Assembly: GCA_013396995.1 (NCBI GenBank)
Contig: VWZP01008286.1
Span: 283,997-347,996 of the forward strand
Direction of reading: 5' to 3'
DNA length: 64,000 bases
From: Dicaeum eximium
Taxonomy: Eukaryota; Chordata; Aves; Passeriformes; Dicaeidae
A program made the translations under genes and the position numbers. The notes beneath the pieces were generated by a model. It was given only the letters and a program-made list of their open reading frames with translations, made no database searches and had not been told where the DNA came from. Of the stretch, positions 38,801-53,800 are shown piece after piece (the first letter of the stretch is position 1; each line of letters starts with the position of its first letter).

Positions 38801-41800
38801 CTGAGCTCCAGTCACTCCCAGTAGTGCATGAGTTCTTTGACATGTCACTGTCTATGTCTTTGGATGAGCAGCTTGTTCTCACATTTTTGTTCTGCTCTGA
38901 ACCAGAGGAACTTTGTTGCAATGACTTCTGACCTTTATTTGTCTCGTGCACAGGACCAGCAAAGGTAGTTTCCAGGATATCCTTCTCTAGAGGAGAAATA
39001 TAATGAACATGAGAAAATTACTTTAGCAAACTTGACTGATAAATGGTTTTGTCATCATGCCTACAAGTAGTAAGTAGGTAATAATTTCAAATGCGTGAGA
39101 ACATTTATGTTTTTTAATATTGTAAATAATAAACATTAAGAAAAAGATCACACTTTTTGATGTAACTGAATGCAAATTAAGTTTGCCAAAAATCTGTAAT
39201 AAATGTTACTCAAAGTTCTAGCTGAACTTTGGCAATTTAAAAATGGTAATAAATATAAAGATAAGCAGACTGGAGCCATATTATAAAGTAAGCCATGTAT
39301 GTTAGAAAACAAACAAACAAACAAAAGTAACAAAAAGCCAACTACTTAAGAGGGCATACAAATTTAGCTGCTTTATTAAATCTAAGAAAAATTAAAGTTT
39401 AATAAAGCTTGTCAGAAAGAATTTTCATTAACAAATCAAGTATTCTGAGCATTTCTACAGTGTTTATGCACAGAAATTTATTCTGGAAGCTATTATTGTA
39501 TTCCCAATGGTAAATGCTTAAGATATACAAGACAGTCTCATGGAAAGTACTTCAGGAAAGACGCTGTGTTAAAAATAGCTTTGTTTCTGCTCTTTGCTTT
39601 TACGTGGTTTTGCAAGAGAGGGCTATAGCTTGCAACACGTTAGTGAGGCCTGCATGTTCCCAAATTAAATTGGATGCAGGAACTGGGGTTTTTCTACACA
39701 GACACTTGGAAAAGTCTGTTAAATACCTGTGTGAAGTTAAAGTGGACTGAATAAGACAAAGATTTTAATTTCACCCACATTAAAGTAATGAAGTCTCCAA
39801 AGTTATCTGTTTACATCTAGGCAAACCTAAGGTTCTATGTCTTATCCTTTCCCCTGAAAAAAATCACTCTTACTTCAATTCCCTCCTCTGTAAAAGTAGA
39901 AGTAATAATACATAGCCACCTTCATAATGAACTTCCTGTAATGTAAATACACAAAATATTCATAGGATCTCTTTCCATTTCTGATTCTCAAAAGACCTCA
40001 GCTTGCCATTTTGGATACCATGCTTAACTGTGAAGGAAATACTGAAGTCATAAACAGTATAAGGGATTCCAGCAGAGGACCAGAGCAACAACAAAGGTCA
40101 CAACCACATCTTTACTTTGCAGCTAAAGCACCCAGGAGCCTCTGCATGCTGCCAAACAATGTATCAGTAGTATTACAGAGACTGTAGTGCTCAACAGGAT
40201 GATTTCTTCCTAGTAACAGAAGAGTAGCAATGAAGAGGGGGACAGTACTGGTGTGCAATTTGAAAACAGCTGCTTTGGATGCACTGACAGAGCTGTTGAT
40301 TTTAGTTTCCCACTTGTGTCAGAATAAAATGGCAGTGTTGATGACAAGGTACCTGGCATGTTTTTGCCTTCAGGGTAGTCTGACTCTTTAGATGAAGCCT
40401 TGCTTATTTCTTCAAGCTTAGGAGACGGTTGAGGACTTCTTGCTCTATTTGAAAAGCATCCAAAAGTCAAACTGCTTAGTCGCTGACACTCTCCAGGTTT
40501 TTGTGTTGAAGTAACAGATTTCTTACCAGTAGCTTCTGAAGAATAGTAATTGAGAAATCTTGTGTTAGTGAGATACAACAGGCTATGCAGCTTTTCTCTT
40601 TACTCTACAGTGCAAAGGTTTTTTTTAAAGGTAACTAAAATTTAGAAAAAAAGATAATAAGAAATGTATTATAGGGAAAAAAAGCTACCTGACATCTCTC
40701 TGTATCAGGAGAAACCCAGAGCAATGTTTCTAAATCTTAAAAATTGATATAACAATAGAAAGAAAAAAATCTTTTAAGAATTTCACAGGAAATACAGAAG
40801 AGTAAGTTCCCAGGTTTAGAAGGTCTATATGGAGGAGGATTTCAAGAGAAAGTGAAAGCAGAAATTGATGAACTGCCTCATACAGGAAATCTGTCCATCC
40901 CCATTCATAAAAATCCGTGTGGTGGATCCAGGAACAAGAAGCCCTTACCCTACCTGTAAAACTGCTTAAAACAGTACCATGTGTTCATAATTTATAGCAT
41001 GGACACTGCAAAGAGTAATAAATTTCTTAATATTTTTGGGCATATCAGTAACTGTGTGTTGGAAACTACAGGGTCTGAAAAAGCCTTTAAATATATCTCT
41101 CAGAAGAGAATGACTAGAAGTGTATGGAATTGCTACTTATGAAAAAATAGCAAAGAAGCAAAACTATCCAGTTTCTTCATTAAAAGAAAAGTTCATTTTA
41201 GTTTAAAAACTTTATATCGTATATGAATTTGTAAATTTTTGTATTTTAATATATTATGCATATTATGTGTGTACACACACACACATACACTCCTCTACAC
41301 ACATTTCTCAGTATCTCTGTATTTACATGTATATGTAAGATACATTATCAAGAAATGAGGGTTAGGTAGCAAATGAGCAAAATTTCCATATGATAGTAAA
41401 GTGTCAGATCAGCCAAGTATGGAGAGGACAATGGGAACCTTCAGACACACTTAAGAAAGTTGGTGAACAGGCAACATGGTGGTGAATAAAATTCAACTTT
41501 GATCAATGTGAAATATTGCTCTTTGGAGGGGATATTCCTCTCTTTTCTATTTACACTTTATTGTTTTTAAATTTACTATACCCATTTGGAGAGGAACCTG
41601 GTGATACTGGGTCTGATTTTGGATCACTGTAGTCAAAGGTAGTAACTAAAAATATCTGATTGGAGTTCTGATTCTCAGCTGACCATTTGCTAGAAAATGC
41701 AAATGCAGAGTGACATTCATGTATTCTTTAACAGTTTTATGACCACCTATGCTATAAAGAAGTGAAAATAAAGATCTGTCCTAAATCCAGTAAATCTACT

Positions 41801-44800
41801 ACTTGCAGAACCTCTTAAGTAGCAGCAGTACCCATTCACCCCACAAAAATCAGTTGTGTTTTGTCTGTGTTTCTTTTCAGTATAAAACCAAATGATTCCT
41901 TCCTAACACCTTCATGTGCAGTCACTCTGATGTCAGTTCATACTCTCTGAAATCTTTGTGATTTCACAGAATATTTTCAATCATGTAGATGCACACATTA
42001 ATAGGGAATAGAAAGAAATATGCCATAGAGAGAGAAGTTTTCAGAAGATTTGTACATTTACCTTGCAGTTTAGATTGTACTGTTTTCATCTCTTTGGTTT
42101 GCTTTTGGTTGATCAAGCGAAGGTTCTGATTTTCCACCTCTAACTAAAAGCATATGAATGTAATCTCATCCATTGGTGAAACAAATCTTAAAGTCATTAC
42201 ATGATTTACGTTTTCTCTGAATTTCTGCTTATCTGAGGATAGAGCTAGTTCAAATAATAATCTCCTCTCTGCTACTTCTCTAAATACCAGTCTAGGCATC
42301 TCTTTATTCTGAACAACTAAATTCCCTGCAATGATTATTTGCTCAATTCTGCCAAAATCATTCCCCCAACCAAGCAAATCCATGACTGCTTTAAAAATCC
42401 GTAATAAATAAGAGAAAAAGAAAACTGCATTGGCATTTTTAATAAAAGCAGAAGGCTAGGATTACAAACTCCTGTGCCACTTTGCAAAACCAAGGGTGAG
42501 CAGAGGAATCAGAGGGAATGATGGTCCTAATGCCTCCTTACCATCCCACAGCAAAAATTTAAAAAAAAAAAAAGGTGCCAACAAACTTTATAGAAAGCAA
42601 AAGTCTTTCTACAGGAAATATAAAACCAACAACCAGTGTTGCTGTAGCCCAACACTGGGAGGTAAAAGATGCTGGTTCAAATTCCTGCTCTAGATTAGGC
42701 AAACGGATTTGAATCTGAGTATCCCTTGTCACACAGAAGGGAGCCAGCAATTCCACTTCCCACTGAGTGACACTTAGTCACATCTGTGGAACTAGCTTGA
42801 GATTTTCCGTAAAGAGTAAGTAAACACTTTGAGTCATACTTGATTTTGTCCAAACTTTTTCATGGTAATTTTAGCTAAATTTAATGGTATTTTTATTAAA
42901 TTATTACAAAATAATTTACTTTAGCCCTCAGAGACGAAAAGCAAGTATTTTATGTAAGAACCTTCTAGTTCCTTACTTCAAAAACAATAACTTAATTGTT
43001 TTCCAACTTGTGTATAACTTCCAGTTAACTTCAAGAGAGTAAGATTTTAACTTTTACAGGCGACTTTAAATTCTACACCCAGGGAGGAGAAAGCACGGCT
43101 GCACCCCAAAACTGGCAGCCTTAGGCAGGGCAAAGACATGGTTATCTTACCACAGCAGAGAAAAAAGGGAGACAACTGGTCTCTTGAAACCAGAGCTGGT
43201 GTCCCTGAAACTATTCATGACTAAGAGTAGTGTGGGCATTGTGAAATAAAAAATGATCAAGGCCTTTTGTCTGCCAGGCCCCAGCAGGCTTGATCGGCTT
43301 TCTGGGGATTATTCACCCTTTAGGCATCTGCTTGAATAAGCTCTGTTTGGCAGCTAAGCTCTCTCAGCTAGTGGAGAAGTTGACCTTCCAGAGAGCAGTG
43401 CTGGCTCCTTTCTCCAGAAAGAAGACCCAGATCATACTGGCTGACCAAATCAGACATCAGAGTTTAGGTGACATGGACGCTCTGCTCTCTGTGCCGTTGT
43501 TTTCAGTTCTCCTCTCTCCAGCAAATAACTATACAATCAATGAAACTGCAGTTTTTACTATGGCATGCAGGCCTTTCACAGCCAAAAGGCCTAAGGGATA
43601 TACAGTCACACCATTATATTTTCTGTGTAAGTATTGTAGCAAGAGTTATACCTCATGAAGCTTGACTGTCACCCATTCTTTTATTTTAGCTGCTTTTTCT
43701 TCTATGATTTTTGCTTCTTGCAGTCTTATTTGCTTCTGGAAAAAATCGACATAAGCATATTTTTCACTGAGTAATATAATCTGCCTGGGTAGTATCTTAA
43801 GACACAAATCTAAGATTGCTTGAAGTAATTCAGGCTCCTGGGCAATATGTGGTGATTTTTAAAAAAAGTAGGAAGAGGGTCTTCACAGAGGCTGCTATTC
43901 CTCTTTCCTCTAGTAAAAATGAAAGCTCTTCAGGGGGGACAGTGAAGAGGAATTTCATCTTTCATTTCGTAAAAGTCACATGTTCTTTCAATGGAAGCCA
44001 GAGCTTAATTTGAAAAGGAATAAACATTATTCAAATTATATACTTCCAATGGGAACATCTTTAATCAAACAACAGAAATAATGTGTTGTGGTTTGAGACC
44101 AAAACCACTACATAATGCTAAACTTTCCTGTCCTCTATTGATCTAATTTTTTAATTTCCTTCTGTATAATTAAAAAGGGAATTGATGTTTCTCTTTTGTA
44201 ACACCATTATTCCTAACCTGTTCTTCAAGTTGTTGCTCCAATTTTTGTATTATATCATTTTTATCTTGTATCAGGATCTCCAGATCTTGACATCTCTTAT
44301 ACAACCTGGTTTCTGATTCACTTGTTTGAACATTTGCTGTTTTTAATTTCTCTTCCATGATCTGCACCTATTTGGAAAGTCAAATATAAAAGTTTAAGGA
44401 ACATAACACTCCAAGTCAAAGGTAGTAATTTAATCACAAAATAAACTTAGAATTGTGTCCTCACTTAAGATTCAAAACAACCCTGCAAAGTTTTGAAGCC
44501 TATTTGAGAAGAAACCCCACAGTTCATTATGTCTCTCTAATACCAACAGGACTGGCAAAACACTGGAAGATCTTACACAGGTTTTGTTAGTATCTGTAAG
44601 AGGCTTCTAGTTTTGTAACACACAAGCTTTTAGAAACACCAGCATGGGAAGAATGCAATTTATCTACAGGGAGCTGTAAACAATGTTTTAATAAATAAAC
44701 AATTGCACACTGTAAAAAACCCCAGCAAATTACCGGTAGCATTCTAGAAAATTGCTTAAAAATACTTGGCTTGTAGTCAGGAATGTTTTCTAATTCCAGA

Positions 44801-47800
44801 TTAGTACATGAACATTTTAGTCTTACAATTTTCAGTTTCTATCTGTCTCACAGTAAGATATGAGGAATATTTCAGGGATACCAGAGGTATGTTCATAAAA
44901 TGTCTACAGTAGCTTAAGTCTGCCATTTGGAATCAAAAGGCAACTTTGGTTAAATATTTAGCCATGATCTCGTTCTTTAAATGATGTAACTTCTACAAGA
45001 GGAACAAACAACATGGAACAGTTCTATTTACAGCCTGTATTGGGTAGCCTCATTTTATTTTCTTACAGATCTTCTAAAAGAGGTAATTGTTTCCTCTCCC
45101 TTTTGTTTCCACATGCATCATATATCAAAGACTCGTGACGCATCAATGAAGGAGCTCATTCCATGTATCTACTTTTGATTTGTGATGTTAGCTTTGACTT
45201 TATTGAAATGAATTGAATAGTGAGCAAAGAAATGAGAAATTTGTCTGTTAAGACAAATCAACAGACTTTAAAAGAAACTGTCATCTTCTCCATTTTTAGA
45301 AGTACTTAAAAATAAAGCAATTTTTTTGAATTTCACCTCATTAAAGTATTACATGCACACAGCTAGTGGAGATATTTATTCCATTTATACCTGCTGAAAC
45401 GCTCTCTCTGCTTGACGATCAGCATCTATAACTTGCTTCTCAAGCTGCTGCATCTGTAGATGTATAAAAACATACAGTTAAATCTCCATGCCTTTTGCCC
45501 TCATCAGAAAAATAAATTTTAATGGTCTGTTTTGAAAAAGGAAAGGACACAAGGTGGGCAGGAGCATAAATATAAAAGGATAAACTGTGTGTCAGACTGC
45601 GAAAAGAATTCACCATCATGACTGTATTAAAACACTGTAAATACTCTTCAACAGAATAACGAATATATACCTTTTCTTCATAATTAATTCTCTATCTGCC
45701 ATATGACACACTGCTTTTTCTCCCCTGCTATCAAGAGTAGAAATTCCTTTGACAATAGTCCTGAAGCTTTCCTTATGCCCTTCCAAAAGAGGCAAGAATA
45801 AAGGGAACTTGGCTGCTAATCCTTCTGATGTTGACAAATTTAGTGTTTTGGACAAATATACTACAAATATACTACAAATATACTACTGCCCCAGACTTCC
45901 CCACTGTTGCACAAAAGAAGGCAGGATGTGGCAGAAGGGACAGAGTGGCCTCCACAGCAGCAGTGGATGAAGACAGAGACCAGTTTCCATGGAGAAGTGC
46001 AGGTCACCTCTGAGAGGGGAAGACTCTGATCGCTCTCTCTCCCTCACTTTATAGTGATGCCTAGTGAATCACGGGCTCAACCTTTGCCCAGGGCCTTGGA
46101 AAACCCCTGCATTTTACAGGATTTATTTTGAAGGCTTTCCCAACAATGCAGAACAGAAGAGGCCAGAAAGATATACTTTGTTTACATTTTCTTATATTTT
46201 GTTAAGAGCCCTCTAGTCTGATTTTGTTGACTTTTTTTATAAAGTAAGCCACAGTTTGAAGTAACACTTGAAAATTCATAAGGTATTCCATGACTTAAGG
46301 ACTTAGTGCTTCTCAGGAAATATCTAGATAAGACCTCAGATCATCTGAAGAGAATGAAACATAAAATAATTCATATTTCCATACTCAGTATTCAGCTTGA
46401 AAATTGTTCAAAGAAAAGCATATGATGCAAATAATGCAAATGAAACCCATTTATTCCTTGTTCAGTTTACTGCATGGTTTTGAAATAATCAGTTTCATCC
46501 TGTCCTGTTTGTACTCAATTTCTGGCCTCTTTCAGTTTCTTTTTCACTCTCCATCTCTTTTTTTCTCTTCCCAATTATGCTGCTAATCACAGGAAACTTT
46601 TAGCACCATATCTATACAAGGACAGAGTCATAATTTTCTATCAATCAATAACTGAAAATGGAGAAAATGAGTTTTCACTAACAGAAAAAAAAAAAAAAGC
46701 TGTGACTCACCTTCTAGTACTTTCTCATACAATACAAAACCCCAAAGTCTACATCATAATAATACCACAACACACCACTGATACAAGAGCAACAAACATT
46801 TCACAATCCACATGGTTATGGTCAGGTCCCCAGTGAGTTGTTTTGCAAGAACAATTCTAAGGATATGATCTTCCCAGTCATTCATTTTCTAGATGGACAG
46901 GGAGATAAGCCTTCTTTGTTCCTCTCTGGTCACATACTTAATTTCATATTAAATGACCTCATGTTAAAATTTTAACTTTGAGTTTCATTTTTTAAAATTT
47001 TGACTTCTAAGGTTACTTTCCATCTGTATTTTTGGTTTTACATTCAAGCAGAAGTTTGGTTTGCAAGACTCACTTTAATATCATTTTTCAGACATTTAAT
47101 TTTTAGTGAGTTGGGATTCAGAAATTGAGGTTATTTCTGAATATATGGTCAGCTAACATTTCACTGTCATAAAGGCACTATGTTAAACATAGTGGAAGTG
47201 CAAGTAATAATAATGAATTATATATAATATGTATATATAACAGAATAATATGTTCATGCAGACTACTGGGACAAATAATATGATTTGTATAAAGCTGTTG
47301 CTAAGATGAACATAAAGCCAGGAGCCAAAGAAACTGAGAGAATACTACCTAGTGAAAGATCATTCAGAGATTATAAAGGGAAGAACAAAATTTATTTTTG
47401 CCTCTTCAATAGTTAACTGTTTCAAGAAGGTGTGCTAAGTGTCATTGTGTGACCTCACAATGTGGATATGTCAATCAGCTATGTGGCAACAACTAAATGT
47501 GGGATTTTATTTGCAAAATTTCTAAAGGATCTTCAGTTTCTTTTAAGCGACTCCTTAAAAAAGCAAACTATATTATTCAGCAGTGATCAAATATCATGGT
47601 TATCAAACATGAGCACTTCTGTTAAAATTAAATTTGCCAGTGTGTCAATAATTTTGGTGCTACATAATAATTACTAAGTGAGTCCTGATTTTCCCATTAT
47701 TTAGAGTTTATATGGGTTTGTTTTGCAGGGTCTGTTGTAATAATAATGAAACTTTAAAAATATGGTTTTGCCATTTGCATAAATAATCACCGAATGTTTT

Positions 47801-50800
47801 TTCCTGAAAAATTAGATTTACACTATACTCTGACTGCTTTGCTTTTTTATAAGCCTGTGAAGTTAAATAGAAGAAATTACTACCTTGGAATACTCTGAAG
47901 GCTATCAAACTTGGTGGGCAAAAGACTGGAACAATTTCTTAGGGAAGAATTTTTCTTTACAAACAAAACCTAACCTTAAACCTTCTTCTTAAGCGAGTGA
48001 CAGGTTTCTCAACAGCGATCACAGCATTACTGGGAGAAGGTGGAAATACGAGGCTGGTCAAATAGCTAATGGTTTAAATCAAGCCATGCTTTGAACTCCT
48101 CAAGAATAAAATGCAGTGTTAAACCCTCTTTACCCAAAGACTATCAAGGCCATTTCAGACCATGCTTTGATAGCTTAAGATCCTCATATAAAATTTAAAA
48201 AAAAATCCTTAACCTGAGGATGGATGTGGCAGGTACAGCAGCCGTATCAATGCTTAGAGGCCAATGGCAGACGCAGAACTCTGACCTGTGGCAGCATCCT
48301 GAACACTGACAACATCATTTGAAAAAAAGTAAGATCTGTTGAACCAGACCTCTATCCCACCAACTTCCTTCTGTATACACTTCAGCAAATTGCCAGCATC
48401 ACTGGATCAAAATGTTTTGTATCAGCTGTCAGGTGAGACATTGCTCGAATGAACTACAGTCTGTAAGGGATCAGCTGACATAAAGGTGGCTTCTCAGGAG
48501 AAAAATGGAGGGCCATCATGTTATTGATAACATTTGGCATGGGAAATATATTTAAGATTAATCTTCTATCATGTCCTAAATAAGATAACTTGAAATAATA
48601 CCCCAGTTCAACGAACCTCTTGTAAGAAATTTTTCTTGTCACCCACATTGGATTGGTCCAAATTCAGTAAGAATTCAGAGATGTCCTATCATAATCTCTA
48701 CTGGTTTTTATTTTACAGTCTTAAATATACAAAAAATAGATGCATATTGACTAAAGAACACAGGTACAGAGGAACAGATGCTACTTTAACCTGCACTTTC
48801 TTCTTCTGTCTTTAAGTGAAAAATCCTCTTACAATTTCCAGGAAACAGATGAGTGCATGCTGCATCCATTACTGAATTATAGAAAACAGTTTCTATTGTT
48901 AGAAACAGATTTAGTTTTAAACTTAGTAAGGAAATAACTACTCTACATCTGACATTCATCAAATTGAGCTATTTTTGTTCAAACAATGAACAGAAATGCC
49001 ACATGTGAATAAATAGTGAATGCTTTGAAGAAACATGGCAGCAATAAAAACAGAGGTGTCCTGCCTTGGAGGTCTGGACATTGAAGTACAGCACATAGTC
49101 ACTGGGAATTTTGTACAATACAAAGGCAAATCATAAAGTGATTTCTTTTCAAGGGTCACCTGGAAATTTCTTGGCTGAATTCAGAAATGTTGAACATACA
49201 TATTTTTGTGCAAGTAAAGAAATTTTCATTTGAGTAAAGCACATACTACATGAAATCAGTGAAGGGTATAAACTCAAAAGTCATTACTCACAAATTTCAA
49301 AAATATGGCTTTTGTATGCATATATGTGTATATATACTTTCATTTCTATACATATATAGAGAGATCATTGTTCCTGTAGTGTGTATTAGAGAGAAATTAC
49401 AGCATTAAAATGATAACTTTCCTGTTACTTGAATAATTTAAATAATTTAATAATTAATTAAATTATTAATTTTAAATTTAATAATTTTAAAGGGAACATT
49501 TTATTTTTAAAATGAAAATTGTTGTAATTAGGTTTTTTTTGAAATCTGAAAAATGTTTGTTATGTATAGGAACAAACTCCTATTTTTCACTCAAGTCAAT
49601 ATTCAACATGATTTATCCCATTCATATTTGAAATTTACATTATAATCAATGCATAATATAGTGTCTCCTAGTTTTTAATATTATAAACAACAATGTTGTA
49701 TCACATAGACTTCTTGGAAATCTTTTTGAAGTACATATAGGAAAAAATACAACCAGTTATGAACAAAAAGAAAAGCATCACTTCTCTGTATGCCTTTCAA
49801 AACATGTTGATCATAGGCCAAAGTTTTTAAAAAGGAAAAATGAGTTAAAACCTAGTGTTTCTGAACAGTTTGTCTGTTGATGAAATGCACAACTTCCAGT
49901 GATTTGAGAATTATATGTTTAGAGTCTGTTGTTTTTTGTTGCACTTCAGTTTTTCAAACCTTCAATCATATGAAAAAGAAAGCCCAAACCATCTGTGGCT
50001 GAAAAATAATGTTCCCCATAAAAAAAAAAAATTCAAAAAGAAAAAAAAGAAAAAGCAGTAAATCTGTCCATTTTTAGATACAGTGAATTACCAGTCCTCA
50101 TACCACATAGGACTTAGCAAAACCAGAGACATGGGTATACCATTGCTTCTATAAATAAAGAAATAGGAGAAGCAATTGAGGGATAAACACACCTACAACT
50201 GTCTTTCAGAGGTGCCAGTAGATATAAACAGGTGATGAATACACACAGGCTGGCAACTAGAAGACACTAAGTAAAAAATTTTTTTTTCACATTGAGTAAA
50301 AAAGATTTTAGAAGTGCCTTCTAATAGAAGCTACAAAGACAAAAGATCTCGGGGTTTTTGTGTGTGTGTGTGATACTTGGTAAGTTTAAAAATGGTTTGA
50401 AGAATATGCATGCCAGCTACTACATCTGACCAAGATTTCCCCTTTTTATTCTATATTCCTATCTTTACACCAAATAGTTCAACAAACCTCTGCATTTCCA
50501 GACGAAGAGTTAATACTTTTTAAAAGCAAGTATTCTGCTTCTCAGTGGCTTTGATGACAACCAGTTTTCATGTTTTACAATATGCTGTGCCCAATCAGAC
50601 AAAGCCTTGCATGTATTTTTTAGTTAAAAGCAATGGTAAAATTGTTCTAGAAGCATGACTTACTCTTGTTACAAAAAGGTCTCTCTTCTGGCGGTTTAGC
50701 TTAGGAAAATACAGTAATATTCCTCCTAGTTCTGTAACTCATTTATTAAAAACTTGACTAGGTATGGAAGTTGTGGAAACTGTTCCATCCAAATGTTCCA

Positions 50801-53800
50801 TCCATATTTTCCAACATTATTCCTTCTGCCTTGACATTTCTCTTCTGTGTATTATGTATTCTCTACAAGGGCAGTGGTTTTATAAGTTATAACAAACTTT
50901 AAAACATGACCTGACTAATTAAGCCATATAGACAAAACACCTAAGGAAAAGAGATGTAAAATAAATAGGAAAACTAAACAAGAAGATAATTTGTAAAGGA
51001 ATGAGCACATGCCTTGGGGAAGAAATACTTTGTTCTTTATTGACTGATTTTTTTATCCCAAAAGGAATACAATAATTAGAGAGACATCTTTAATTGAATA
51101 ACTTTGCATTTAACTTATTAGTAGAAATCCATTTTGCTATATAATCTAGGAAAGGATACTTCAGACCCACCTGCATTTATAAAATTAAATATGCCTTCAG
51201 TGAAAAATTGATATTTTGGCACAATAGCTTTTCCCTAGGACAATACAAAACCTATAAAAATATTACTCTTTTTTTTAGTCCTCAGAATGAAGAATTGCTC
51301 TCTGAAACAAATCTTCTTTTTTGACACAGATCTCCCCAAAAGGGCTAACGCTAAAGGCTAAGTCTCAATGGGGCTCAAATGTTCCTTAGGCTACTTACAG
51401 ACCAACCATGTATTGTATATGAAATTTTATGATTTGTTATTATTTCCTATATTAAAAAAAAATCAGATAAAGGATTAGTCACCTGGATTAAATTCAGAAA
51501 GCTACAGCCTTATATTTCCCTCAGATCTCGCCTAGGCTATGACTACAGCATCACAGCTTAGAATCACAACCCGGCAGCGCACGCTTTCACTTTCCAGCAC
51601 TCACCCATGGTTTTTCTTCTCCCATCTTCTTCATTTTTAATACCAATTAACAGGTAAAAGGCTACAGTTCTTCTCATGAACAAAGCATTGTCAACCATTC
51701 ATCTGCAAATTTGCCATCTAACCAATTCCTTTTTATTTTGTCACACAGATGTAGGAAGTGTAAGAACGATTTGATTCTTTGATGTCAGAATTGCATCCAT
51801 GTGCGCACACACAAACAGACACATACCCACTTCTGCAGATGACCAGCAGTTCTACAATCTGCATGTGCAGAACCACAACCCTGTTCACTTCTGACTACAG
51901 CAACTTCTGGCACTGCTCTCCTAGGTAGGCAAAAGTCACTTCTTAATTGCAAAGCCTCTCTTACTTGTCCTTTTTAGCAATTCAGCTCATTCCTATGGAC
52001 TGTGCTTAGCACAAAAGTCTTTCCTTAGAACAAAATGAAACCTCCAAAAATTATCAGTCTCTATTTGCTCAGTTTCCAAAATGAAAAAAACCAGGCTCAA
52101 AATTCCTGTTGCTCTCCTTGATGAGACCAGTTGTACTATTGAGTTATTTTACTTTCAAGTTTTTTTCAATACTTAAACATGATTGTAAGAATTATTTATC
52201 TCAAAGGGTTTTCTGGTGGTCATTAAATGAGTTTAAAGTACATATGAAAAAACAGTCACATCTCAGTTGAGTTCATTGTAGTAAAATTCATGATTTCTTT
52301 GGGAAGTTATGTAACTTAAAAATATAAAACAGAAAAGCCCAGAGAGGGAACTCTTCCAGAATTGATAATCTAGGACAGCTGCCAGCAAACATACAGATTT
52401 TAAAAAGTTAAATTCAGTTAAATTCAGTGGGATTTGAGGAGGCAGTGTAGTGAAGGACAATTGAGCAGCATGTAACGCTGGCTCAGTAACTGTGCTTTTC
52501 CCAATGTCAATCACAGAACTTTCCTAAGCCTGGTAAAACACTAGGAAATTCCCTCTTTCTGGCAGTCATCTTGCCCAACTCAGACCTTATCCCGATAGTT
52601 AAATTGCAGAGACACAATCAAACACAAATTAGGTCACTCTTAGCACAGACATTATCATAGCATTCAAAGTCTTGAAAGGAGTGAAGATATTGTTCAGTGA
52701 GAGAGAAGAAGGCACCAAAGCACTTTGGCAGGCAAGGAAAAAGGAGTCCCACATAGTGCTTAACATGGAAAAGACAAACATATATCAAGAACTGGTTGTT
52801 CATCTGCTTTGTTTTGTACTCATCACTGTACTGCAAGTGTGGAAATTCTGCTACCTGTGTCTCCCTGAATTGTGGCTTCTGATCAGAGCTACAACATGAG
52901 CGTCCCCCTGAAACAGGACATGCTACCACCTGAGAGGTGATGGCTTGAGAAACAAAGGTACCACTCGTGGCCAGCATTTAAAAAAAAGAAAACTTGACTG
53001 AAACTGAATTTATTCATGACACTGAAGTGTAAAGGACACTTTGGAAACCCATGGTAAAGGAGCAAGAGATTCCAGAAATATATATAAGGCAGCATGTGCA
53101 CTTTAAACACAAGACAACAGGTATTTAAAGCAAGAAGGTACACTCCCAGGGAATGAAAATTAAATGAGCAAAAAGAGTTCTCACCATCAAAAATGGTGAA
53201 AAAAAAATTGTAGCTCCTATAAGTGAAATGCTAAACAAGTATTAGATTGGCTAAGGACCCACTATCCTAGTAGAAACTAGTACATTTCCACAACTTCCAT
53301 CAACTTCTCCATCTTAGGTGGGCTGGAACAGAAGTGAATACCACCAGAGAGGAGATATAAATCCTCTGGCCTCGCAGCAAAGGCTGTGCTCTTCGTGCCA
53401 TTACCCAGCCATGCCTCTACAAGAACAACTAATTTATTGCTTCCTGAGTTCTCTCTTTTTTCTTTTTTTCCCATTTTCAACCTCCTTAGAAAGAATGTAG
53501 TTTCAAGATGTACAAAAACAACAAAACAAAAAGAAGCTCCGCCATTTTAAAAAGGCATAGAATAAACCTAATAATAGACAAGGGATAAAAATGAAACTAT
53601 AAGAAATGTGTAGGTATTAAAAAGGTGTAAACAAACCTACTACTCTAATATAAACTTATTCTCCTTAACTCTCCTTGCTTTCTCCCATTTGTACCTTCCT
53701 AATTGCAACTGAATTATTCCCCACAATGAGAAGATTTTTAAGGACAACTAAATGCTGAAAAATAACCTTCATCTGAATAGTTTTTGTTCAATTGTATTCC

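Noticed and set aside
38984..38986. Alternative acceptor two bases into PLEKHH2 exon 7
   Set aside because: Using it would shift the reading frame relative to exon 6; the AG at 38987-38988 keeps it.
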